This document shows, in pieces, positions 1 through 7,013 of a stretch of DNA of 53,634 nucleotides. The notes beneath the pieces were generated by a model, which saw only the letters and a program-made list of their open reading frames with translations, did no database searches and had not been told where the DNA came from. How positions within the stretch are numbered: the stretch's first letter is position 1; every line of letters begins with the position of its first letter. This DNA is from Edaphobacter aggregans. Lineage in GTDB: Bacteria; Acidobacteriota; Terriglobia; Terriglobales; Acidobacteriaceae. The position numbers and the translations under genes are program-made. The DNA lies in assembly GCA_022736715.1 (NCBI GenBank), contig DZDJ01000014.1, forward strand, positions 1-53,634. The letters are read 5' to 3'.

Positions 1-96
1 ACCCCTCAAAAGAAATGTGGGAAGTGCGTCGGCGCTGGTTTGAACAAAGTGCGGAGCCACCCGACGACGGCAGATACCTGGTGAGCGAATCCAACC

Positions 97-459
97 ATGA
101 AAACTTTGCTCATCGCTCTTTTTGCAGCGTGTGCCTGTGCCAGCCTGCACGCGCAAACCTTTACGTGGCAGCCCTCGCCGGGGCAAACGCAGGTGCCGAT
201 CTGGCCGGGGGCGGCGCCGGATGCGCAGCCTGTCGCGGGGCCGGAGTTTGCAGTCACGACCGGGAAGGACCCGCTGGTGGCTGGCAGGCCGTGGATTGCG
301 GTGGAGAATGTCTCGCAGGCGACGATGACGGTCTACTCGCCCAGGGGAAAGAATACGGGCGCTGCGGTGGGAGGGCGTCGATCTCTCCCGTCCGCCCGCA
401 CCCGATTCCGAGGTGATCGCCCGTTTGGCGGCCACGTTTGCAATGTACCCACAGTTTGA
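97..459 (+). pseudogene. Truncated secreted alpha/beta-hydrolase (esterase-like), N-terminal remnant
   Basis: The reading frame starts with a clean signal peptide (MKTLLIALFAACACASLHAQ) and continues with a segment typical of the N-terminus of acidobacterial BD-FAE/acetyl-xylan-esterase-like hydrolases (VPIWPGAAPDAQP, then TVYSPRGKNTGAAV). In that family the next residues should be a hydrophobic strand and the oxyanion FPGGG motif. Here the similarity ends near base 370 and the frame becomes an Arg-rich tail that stops at 459. The catalytic domain is absent, so the product cannot be an active hydrolase. A different frame remains open across the junction to about 555 (it includes APDSEVIARLAATFAMYPQ), as if a fragment of another coding sequence was fused there; I do not recognise it. 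Bases 460-595 up to the tRNA hold nothing else I can identify. Confidence 0.55.
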
Positions 460-595
460 ATGCAATATCCCTCCCCAAAAAAATATCCCCACAGGCAAGC
501 CAGGCTTCCACGGTGGCTCTTTGGATGTAGAAAGACGGAAATCCAGTATTTCCTGAGGTTATGTTGCTCTTCTGGGATGTCTTGGGAAGGGTTTG

Positions 596-687
596 TGGCG
601 GAGAGGGAGGGATTCGAACCCCCGATACCCGTAAAGGTATGGCTGATTTCGAGTCAGCTGCATTCAACCGGGCTCTGCCACCTCTCC
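596..687 (-). tRNA. tRNA-Ser(CGA)
   Basis: Read on the minus strand, the 92-nt sequence starts GGAGAGG and ends CCTCTCC-G-CCA, giving a perfect 7-bp acceptor stem with encoded CCA. The anticodon arm CTGA-CTCGAAA-TCAG has anticodon CGA, which reads UCG serine codons. A long variable arm (TACCTTTACGGGTA) and the T-arm GGGGGTTCGAATCCCTC fit a class II tRNA-Ser. tRNA genes often serve as integration sites, and the broken esterase lies next to its 3' end. Confidence 0.95.
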
Positions 688-799
688 GTACCTCTATCTT
701 ACAACTCGTCCATGGTTTCTTGAAAGTAGCCAATGGCACATATTGGCGTGTGTGCCCTGAATTGTGCCATTGGCTGTTTGCAGGCGCTCCTGCTGTGGG

Positions 800-2461
800 T
801 TATTGCAGCAGGATGCGGAAGGAGTAGGCGTATTCTCCGGCGGGTTTCGGTGGCAGTTGCAGGTGGAGTCCGTCCTTTTCCTGCTGCCAGCCGATGGTGG
901 CATTGGAGCCGAGGAGTGCGACGCTTTTCACCTTGCTGGCAGCTCCCAGCGAACTGGTGCCCAGGGAGTGGATGACGGCTTTGCCATCGGTGGGCCAGCC
1001 CATTTCAATGGCGTAGAGGGTTGCGCCCTTGGAGGTGAAGCGGAAGTCCTGCGCGGTATAGAGCTTGGTGTCAGTGTCGTGGAACGCGCCACCCTCCACC
1101 TTGGTGGGGCCTTCACCGTAGATCTTCCAGTGGCGGGTGCCGTAGATGGCGTCGCCGTTGATCTTGAGCCATGCGCCCATGTCCAGCAGGGTCTTCTGCG
1201 CAGCTTCCGGAATGGTGCCGTCGGCGCGCGGGCCGATGTTCAGCAGCAGGTTGCCATTTTTGCTGACGATGTCGATGAGCTGGTGGATCAGCACGTCGGC
1301 GGATTTGTAGGTGTCGTTCTGGATGTACCCCCAGGACTTGTCGCTGATGGAGGTGTCCGTCTGCCAGTGTTCGGAGCGGATGCCGGTGAGCTGGCCGCGT
1401 TCGATGTCCAGCGTGCCAGAGTGGTCCGCCATGTCGTGATATTTGTAGTCGATTACGGCACCGGTGCCGCGAGCTGCACCCTGGTTATAGTAGTAGGCAG
1501 CAAATTCACTGAGGTGGTTGCGGTAAGAGGGCTGGCCAATCCACCAGTCGAAGTAGATCAGATCCGGGTGATAGCGCTGCACCAACTCGGCTGTTCGGGC
1601 GACCCAGTCATTCATATAGGCATTGGAAACATGCGTCCAGTCCTGTTCCAGATCATTCCAATTCTTATCGTCATCGCTGTAGTGCGGCAGCGCCGGGCCA
1701 TAGAAGGCGGCATATTTGGGATCGTTGACGTCGGAGGCAAATTCGCGGCCGCCGCCCATGAACCAGTCATGTTCGGCGCGATGGGAAGAGACGCCAAAAT
1801 GCAATCCTTCGGCACGCACGGCTTTCTCAAGTTCGCCAATAATGTCGCGCTTCGGGCCCATCTTGCCGGCGCACCAATCTGTCAGGTTCGACTCATACAT
1901 GGCGAAGCCGTCGTGATGCTCAGCGACAGGAACGACGTATTTTGCGCCGGATTCTTTGAAGAGCTTTGCCCAGCGGTTCGGGTCCCAGTGTTCGGCCTTG
2001 AACATGGGGATGAAGTCCTTATATCCAAACTTGCTTTGTGGGCCGTAGGTGGCAATGTGGTGCTTGTACTCCGATGTACCCTGCACGTACATGTTCCGCG
2101 AATACCATTCGCTGCCGAAGGCGGGGACGGAATAGATGCCCCAGTGGATGAAGATGCCGAATTTGGCGTCCTGGTACCATTCCGGCGCCTGATAGTGGCT
2201 CAGGGATTGCCAGTCCGGACGGAAAGGGCCCTCGAAGTCGCCACGCTGAACATCGGCCAGGATTGCCTTGCGTTCGGGGTCGTACCTGCTGTTGGCTTTG
2301 ATCCAGATTTCGTCAATTTGGTGAGGTGTCAGCTTGCCGGCGGTGGGCGCATCGGGGGAAGAGGTTTGTGCATGAAGGGGAAGAAGTGTACTTGCAAGGA
2401 GCAGGCAGAGAATGGTGATTTGCAGGAAATTTTTTTGAAGTAACCGATTACTATATGGCAT
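800..2461 (-). CDS. Secreted GH29 alpha-L-fucosidase
   Basis: The product is a glycoside hydrolase family 29 enzyme that removes terminal alpha-L-fucose from glycans, probably in the periplasm or outside the cell. The 553-residue protein starts with a signal peptide ending LLPLHAQ near residue 32. It has the family landmarks KFGIFIHWGIYSVPAFGSEW (about 100-119), the AEHHDGFAMY segment (180-189) and the nucleophile region LIYFDWW with Asp305. I chose the ATG at 2461 rather than an upstream in-frame start because it directly precedes the signal peptide and has an AAGAAGGGA ribosome site. The longer frame would also overlap the regulator gene. It lies 31 bp downstream of the DeoR-type gene on the same strand, so the two are probably co-transcribed. 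The C-terminus carries a beta-sandwich-like extension. Confidence 0.93.
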   Translation of the reverse strand: MPYSNRLLQKNFLQITILCLLLASTLLPLHAQTSSPDAPTAGKLTPHQIDEIWIKANSRYDPERKAILADVQRGDFEGPFRPDWQSLSHYQAPEWYQDAKFGIFIHWGIYSVPAFGSEWYSRNMYVQGTSEYKHHIATYGPQSKFGYKDFIPMFKAEHWDPNRWAKLFKESGAKYVVPVAEHHDGFAMYESNLTDWCAGKMGPKRDIIGELEKAVRAEGLHFGVSSHRAEHDWFMGGGREFASDVNDPKYAAFYGPALPHYSDDDKNWNDLEQDWTHVSNAYMNDWVARTAELVQRYHPDLIYFDWWIGQPSYRNHLSEFAAYYYNQGAARGTGAVIDYKYHDMADHSGTLDIERGQLTGIRSEHWQTDTSISDKSWGYIQNDTYKSADVLIHQLIDIVSKNGNLLLNIGPRADGTIPEAAQKTLLDMGAWLKINGDAIYGTRHWKIYGEGPTKVEGGAFHDTDTKLYTAQDFRFTSKGATLYAIEMGWPTDGKAVIHSLGTSSLGAASKVKSVALLGSNATIGWQQEKDGLHLQLPPKPAGEYAYSFRILLQ

Positions 2462-2492
2462 GCGGTTCCCTTCTTTTTGAAATGGTCGGAAA

Positions 2493-3278
2493 TCAGGCCC
2501 GAATAACCTGGATTCCGCGGCTGGTGAACTCGGAGATGGTCTGGTCTGACGCCTCTGTATCCGTGACCAGAACATGGATACTGCTGAGCGGGCAGATGAG
2601 GGAAGCGCTGACCTGACCGATTTTACTGGAATCCGCAACGACGATGACCTGTTTTGCCTGCTTAATCATGGTGCGGAAGGTGAGGGCCTCTTCAGATTCC
2701 AGTGTGGTGGCGCCGCGCTCAATATCAAGGCCGACGACACCCAGAAAAACCTTGTCCAGATAAACATCGTTCAGAAAATTGATGGCTCCCTGTCCGGAGA
2801 GCGAAAAGGACCATGCCCAGGGAATGACGCCGCCGGTGAGAGAGGTCTTGATGCCCGGCTGGTTGCAAAGCTCCATGCCGATGTTGATGGCATTGGTGAT
2901 GACCTTGATGTTGCTGCGGTGGCGGATGCTGCGGCCGATCTGCGTCGTCGTGGTGCCGGCGGCCAGTCCGATGGTCTCATTTTCCTGAATCAGGTCGGCG
3001 GCGGCCAGCCCGATGCGGCGCTTCTGGTCGGCATAACGCTGCTCGCGCGACTGGAACGAAGTGTCGTAACGGAACGGCTCATAGAGCAAAGGCTCGACCA
3101 GTGTGGCTCCGCCGTGGGTGCGGCGCACCAGGCCGCGCTTTTCCAGCTTGGTGAGGTCGCGGCGGATGCTGGGAGCAGAGGTGCCGACTGTAGCAATTAG
3201 TTCGTCAATGGAAGCATTTCCGTTGCGCAGGAGCAGCTTCATGATTCGTTCAGCGCGTTCTTCAGTTTTAGCGGACAT
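2493..3278 (-). CDS. DeoR-family transcriptional regulator of sugar metabolism
   Basis: The 261-residue protein has an N-terminal DeoR helix-turn-helix (ERIMKLLLRNGNASIDELIA followed by SIRRDLTKLEKRGLVRRTHG, about residues 7-57) and a DeoR C-terminal sugar-phosphate sensor domain with the GLAAGTTT loop and the LTGGVI segment. Family members usually repress sugar-phosphate or amino-sugar genes and are released by a phosphorylated sugar. The start at 3278 (MSAKTEE) is chosen because the helix-turn-helix begins right after it; a longer frame reaches 3335. The gene is upstream of the fucosidase on the same strand and diverges from the SIS-domain/kinase pair. The intergenic space contains a 20-bp tandem repeat that is a candidate operator. 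The natural effector is not evident from sequence. Confidence 0.88.
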   Translation of the reverse strand: MSAKTEERAERIMKLLLRNGNASIDELIATVGTSAPSIRRDLTKLEKRGLVRRTHGGATLVEPLLYEPFRYDTSFQSREQRYADQKRRIGLAAADLIQENETIGLAAGTTTTQIGRSIRHRSNIKVITNAINIGMELCNQPGIKTSLTGGVIPWAWSFSLSGQGAINFLNDVYLDKVFLGVVGLDIERGATTLESEEALTFRTMIKQAKQVIVVADSSKIGQVSASLICPLSSIHVLVTDTEASDQTISEFTSRGIQVIRA

Positions 3279-3434
3279 ATCAATAAGGGCTTTATCTGGT
3301 GAATGTATAGTGAACAAGATGCGCAGGTCTAGCAAAATCTGTGCAGTCGCTGCTATTTTTGGTCGATATGCTAGAGATTATCATCAAAACGTGCATTGAA
3401 TTGACTGTATTATCTGTAAATAATCAAAATCTCG

Positions 3435-3474
3435 GCTGTCCTGGAAGTAATAAAGCTGTCCTGGAAGTAATAAA
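3435..3474. repeat. Perfect 20-bp tandem duplication in a regulatory region
   Basis: The unit GCTGTCCTGGAAGTAATAAA occurs twice with no spacer and no mismatch (3435-3454 and 3455-3474). It lies between the DeoR-type gene and the GTG start at 3554, just after an AT-rich stretch with a TTGACT hexamer (3401-3406). The spacing of 20 bp (two helical turns) suits cooperative repressor binding, but it may also be a recent replication slippage event. Confidence 0.75.
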
Positions 3475-3553
3475 ATTTCAGAGGGACAACACTCGCTGGT
3501 CTGCTATGCGGAGATTTCCGGCGAGGGGTGTGTGCCCGCAAGGTGGAATACAA

Positions 3554-4684
3554 GTGACTGATAAACAAGGAAATACTTTTCAGCATGCGATGCTCAGGGA
3601 GATCTACGAGCAGCCCCGCGCGATGGAAGAGACAATTGCACGCTATGTGAGCAACGGCGCGTTGAACGAGGAGCAGTTTGCAGCAGTACGCAAATGGGTG
3701 AAGGATCATAGCGAAATCGTGATCGCCGCCAGCGGATCGAGCCGTCATGCCGGGCTGGCAGGGGAAATCATGATTGAAGACATGAGCGGCATTGCAGTGG
3801 ACGTGGAGTATGCCAGTGAATACTGCTACCGCTCGGTGAATACGCTGCGGAATCCGGCGGTGGTGGTGATTTCGCAGTCCGGAGAAACAGCGGACACGCT
3901 GGCGGCACTGCGGGAGGCGGTGACGCGCAAGCATGGGACGCTGGCGATTACGAATGTACATGGTTCGACTATGGCCCGCGAGGCCGATGTGGCATTGCCG
4001 ACCTGTGCCGGTGTGGAAAAGGCGATTCCGGCGACCAAGAGCTTTACCACTCAGTTGGTGGTGCTGTATTTACTGGCGCTGGCGGCGGCGGAAGAGCGTG
4101 GCACGCTGGACAAAGCGGCGATTGCCAGGCGCATTCAGGAATTGCAGGCTCTGCCGACGCTGATCGCTGGCCAGCTGCAGCAGTGGCAAAAGGACGTGGA
4201 AGCGGTTGCGCGGGAATACTACCAGGCGGCGACCTTCCTGTATCTCGGCCGCGGGATTCACTATGCCATGGCGCGCGAAGGTGCGCTGAAGTTGAAGGAA
4301 TCGTCGTATGTGCATGCGGAGGGGTATCCTACGGGCGAGCTGAAGCATGGGCCAAATGCGCTGGTGAGCGAGAAGACTCCGCTGATTGTGCTGGCGACGG
4401 TGGACAAGGCGGATGCTGATTCCGAAGTGCGCTATCAGAAGACGCTGCAACTGCTGAAGGACATGCAGGAGCAGGGGGCCAGGGTGCTGGCGATTGCCAA
4501 CCAGGGCGACATGGAAGTGGCTGCGTTGAGTTCGCACTGCATTTTTGTGGCGCCAACGACGGAGTATCTGCTGCCGGTCTGCGAAGTGGTTCCGCTGCAG
4601 ATGCTGGCATATTTTGTGGCGATTCTGAATGGCGTGGATGTGGACCGTCCGCGGAACCTGGTGAAGGCAGTCGTAACGGAGTAG
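3554..4684 (+). CDS. SIS-domain amino-sugar-phosphate deaminase/isomerase (NagB-II/GlmS isomerase-like)
   Basis: The 376-residue product has two SIS domains like the isomerase half of glucosamine-6-phosphate synthase, without the glutaminase domain. This is the architecture of NagB-II type glucosamine-6-phosphate deaminases and related fructosamine/tagatosamine isomerases. Visible motifs are SGSSRHAG and SQSGETADTLAALREA in the first SIS domain, and LGRGIHYAMAREGALKLKE with EGYPTGELKHGPNAL in the second. I chose the GTG at 3554 because an AAGGTGGA ribosome site precedes it by about 6 nt; the open frame extends to 3341 but that part has no family similarity and covers the tandem repeat. With the kinase 79 bp downstream it would convert GlcN-6-P to Fru-6-P and ammonia in amino-sugar or peptidoglycan-sugar catabolism. 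Substrate assignment is inferred. Confidence 0.85.
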   Translation: MTDKQGNTFQHAMLREIYEQPRAMEETIARYVSNGALNEEQFAAVRKWVKDHSEIVIAASGSSRHAGLAGEIMIEDMSGIAVDVEYASEYCYRSVNTLRNPAVVVISQSGETADTLAALREAVTRKHGTLAITNVHGSTMAREADVALPTCAGVEKAIPATKSFTTQLVVLYLLALAAAEERGTLDKAAIARRIQELQALPTLIAGQLQQWQKDVEAVAREYYQAATFLYLGRGIHYAMAREGALKLKESSYVHAEGYPTGELKHGPNALVSEKTPLIVLATVDKADADSEVRYQKTLQLLKDMQEQGARVLAIANQGDMEVAALSSHCIFVAPTTEYLLPVCEVVPLQMLAYFVAILNGVDVDRPRNLVKAVVTE

Positions 4685-4763
4685 TAGAAGCGCAAGGAAT
4701 GGCAGTCCTGCAGCCAGCATTGGGAGATGCTGGCTTGCAGTTCCATCGAGGGACGATTCAGGG

Positions 4764-5699
4764 ATGCGATATTTTCTGGCGGCGGACGCAGGTGGCACAA
4801 AAACGGAATATGTACTGGCAGACGAGACGCGCGAGCTGGCGCGGGTGCAGGGAGCCACGATCAAGCGCCTGCGCGTGGGGCCGGAGGTAGCACGGCAGAA
4901 TCTGGAAGCGGCGCTCAAGGAATTGTCTGCCAAGGCGGGTGTGAGCCTGCAGTCCGTTACCCGCAGTTGTATTGGAACTTCCGGCGCTTCGGTGCCTCTG
5001 GTGGCGGAGTGGATTCGCTCCACCATGCAGTCGCTGGTGAGCGGCGAGCTGGAGCTGTGTGGCGATGAGGAAATTGCGCTGGATGCTGCCTTTCATGGCG
5101 GCCGTGGCGTGCTGGTGATTGCGGGGACGGGATCCAATGTGGTGGGCCGTACGCAGGCGGGCGTGCTGGTGAGTGCAGGTGGATGGGGTCCGGCGCTGGC
5201 GGATGAAGGCTCTGGGTACCGAATTGGGCATCAGGGGTTGCGCAAGGCATTTCAGTCATTGAATGAGCACCGGCCAACGACATTGATTGAACAGTTCCAG
5301 AAGCACTGGGGAGTGACCACGCTGGGGGAACTGATTGAAAAGGCGAATGCAAATCCTGCGCCGGACTTCTCAGAACTGACCCCGGTTGTGGTGGCCTGCG
5401 CGGCAAATGGGGATGCTGTGGCGGCAGAGGTGTTGCGCGAGGGTGGCGAGGAACTGGCGCATCTGGTGTTGGTGGTGATTCAACACATGCGCAATCTGGA
5501 GGCCGCAGAAAGATTGCCGTTGCCCGTGGTGGCGGTGGTGGGAAGCATTTTTCATCATGTTAAGCCGGTACTGCAGGCCATGACTGTGGCATTGCAGCGG
5601 ACGTATCCGGAGATTGTGGTGCAGCCGGAGGTGGTGGATGCGCCGGGCGGAGCACTCTGGCGCGCTCGGCAGGCGGTTGCGGCCACTGCCGGAGCATAG
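4764..5699 (+). CDS. BadF/BadG-type ATPase, probable N-acetylglucosamine kinase
   Basis: The 311-residue protein belongs to the ASKHA sugar kinase fold. It has the phosphate-1 loop AADAGGTKTEYVLAD (residues 6-20), a phosphate-2 like segment GVLVIAGTGSNVVG, a GWGPALADEGSGYRIG segment typical of GlcNAc kinases, and the adenosine-loop PVVAVVGSIF. Members of this group phosphorylate GlcNAc or glucosamine. The neighbour is the SIS-type deaminase, so the pair may make and use amino-sugar 6-phosphate. No nagA deacetylase is in the window. A ribosome site (GGGACGATTCAGGG region) precedes the ATG at 4764. Confidence 0.85.
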   Translation: MRYFLAADAGGTKTEYVLADETRELARVQGATIKRLRVGPEVARQNLEAALKELSAKAGVSLQSVTRSCIGTSGASVPLVAEWIRSTMQSLVSGELELCGDEEIALDAAFHGGRGVLVIAGTGSNVVGRTQAGVLVSAGGWGPALADEGSGYRIGHQGLRKAFQSLNEHRPTTLIEQFQKHWGVTTLGELIEKANANPAPDFSELTPVVVACAANGDAVAAEVLREGGEELAHLVLVVIQHMRNLEAAERLPLPVVAVVGSIFHHVKPVLQAMTVALQRTYPEIVVQPEVVDAPGGALWRARQAVAATAGA

Positions 5700-5722
5700 C
5701 GGATCGCGGTACTCTATTGCCT

Positions 5723-6628
5723 ATGGCGAAAAAGGCAGTGAGCGAAGCAAAGCAGACGGGCGCCGCAGTGCAGGGGAAGCGGATCGGCATTCACCTTTCG
5801 ACCACCGGCGGGGTGTGGAAGGCGGTGGAATATGCGCGCGAGATTGGCGCGAACACCCTCCAGATTTTTTCTGCCAGTCCGCGGACGTGGCGGGCGGCCA
5901 GCGTGAAACCGGCGGACGCGGAAAAGCTGAAGCAGGCGCGCCTGCAGTTGGATGTGGGGCCGCTGGTGGTGCATGTCAGTTATCTGGTGAATGTGTGCAG
6001 CCAGTCCGACGAGACGCGGCAGAAGTCGATTACGGCTTTTCGTGGCGAAGTGGAACGTGCGCTGGCGCTGGGCGCGGAGTATCTGGTGCTGCATCCGGGG
6101 TCGTACCGTGGCATGACGCGGGAGCAGGGGCTGGTGCTGGCGGCGGAATCGATTGAAAAGGCCATTGATGGGCTGCCGTGGCAGGACGCCGATTTCCATA
6201 TTTTGATTGAGAACACGGCCGGGGCGGAGTTTTCGCTGGGTGGCAGTTTTGAGCAGGTGGCGGAACTGATTGAGCGGCTGCGCAAACATGCTCCGGTGGG
6301 GGTCTGCCTGGACACTTGCCATACGCATGTTGCCGGTTACGACATTGTGACGGAAGCTGGCTACGCCGAAACGATGAAGCAAGTGGGCCAGACGATAGGG
6401 TTCGACACGGTATGTGTGTGGCATTGCAACGATGCCAAGGCTGCGCGCGGGTCTAAGCTGGACCGCCATGAACATATTGGCGAGGGGATGATCGGGGCCG
6501 AGGCCTTCCGGCGGCTGTTGCACGATCAGCGCTTTGCCCATGCCGCTTTTATTGCGGAAACCCCGGTGGATGAGCCGGGAGACGATGCCCGCAACGTGGC
6601 CCTACTACGCACGCTTTCTGCTGGGTGA
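5723..6628 (+). CDS. nfo: Endonuclease IV (AP endonuclease)
   Basis: The protein of 301 residues is a TIM-barrel AP endonuclease that cuts 5' to abasic sites and carries out base excision repair. Signature segments include IGANTLQIFSASPRTW, the zinc-ligand regions VVHVSYLVN and LVLHPGS, LIENTAGAE, VCLDTCHTHVAGYD and the C-terminal HEHIGEGMIG. The start is the ATG at 5723; a TTG two codons earlier is also open. It follows the kinase gene by only 23 bp and may be in the same transcript, although its function is unrelated. The last codons run almost directly into the first foldback repeat. Confidence 0.95.
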   Translation: MAKKAVSEAKQTGAAVQGKRIGIHLSTTGGVWKAVEYAREIGANTLQIFSASPRTWRAASVKPADAEKLKQARLQLDVGPLVVHVSYLVNVCSQSDETRQKSITAFRGEVERALALGAEYLVLHPGSYRGMTREQGLVLAAESIEKAIDGLPWQDADFHILIENTAGAEFSLGGSFEQVAELIERLRKHAPVGVCLDTCHTHVAGYDIVTEAGYAETMKQVGQTIGFDTVCVWHCNDAKAARGSKLDRHEHIGEGMIGAEAFRRLLHDQRFAHAAFIAETPVDEPGDDARNVALLRTLSAG

Positions 6629-6630
6629 AA

Positions 6631-6980
6631 GGCAACCGCCGATCACACCGATTTGCCACCGATTGCGAATACCAGAAAGGCCGACCACGGATTACACGGA
6701 TAAACACGGATGTAAAGCAAAGCCTGTTTAAAAGACAAAACCCAGGGAACACTCAAATCTTCTTCTATAGCAGTTCTCCAGTTTTCGTGGAGTTTCCAGG
6801 AATATGCAGGACGGCTTTTTCTTGAGAAAAAAGCCATTTCAGGGCATCACGTTCCCTCTACACCAACTGGAAAACCGCTATAAAATTTTAAAGACGTTTG
6901 ATCCGCGATCATCCGTGTAATCCGTGGTCGGCCTTTTCCGGCTTTATAAGATCGGCGGCAAACCGGTGTGACCGGTGGTC
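6631..6980. repeat. Long nested foldback repeat, copy 1
   Basis: The 350 bp between nfo and leuS is built of nested inverted repeats. The outer arms 6637-6663 and 6951-6978 match at about 24 of 28 positions. The inner arms 6680-6702 and 6911-6933 are perfectly complementary over 23 bp and carry the motif ACCACGGATTACACGGAT. A third arm pair (6766-6783 with 6865-6882) matches at 16 of 18, and a central GGCTTTTT/AAAAAAGCC stem lies near 6812-6835. There is no open frame that looks coding. Related elements occur at 10553-10721 and 52915-53068. The form resembles a non-autonomous mobile element or a large REP-type structure. Confidence 0.85.
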
Positions 6981-7013
6981 ATTCTTTGTTCACAGTTACA
7001 ATCGATATACGCT

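Noticed and set aside
764-2443. A 559-codon plus-strand open frame opposite the fucosidase
   Set aside because: The opposite strand encodes a complete GH29 enzyme with signal peptide and catalytic motifs; this frame is a shadow.
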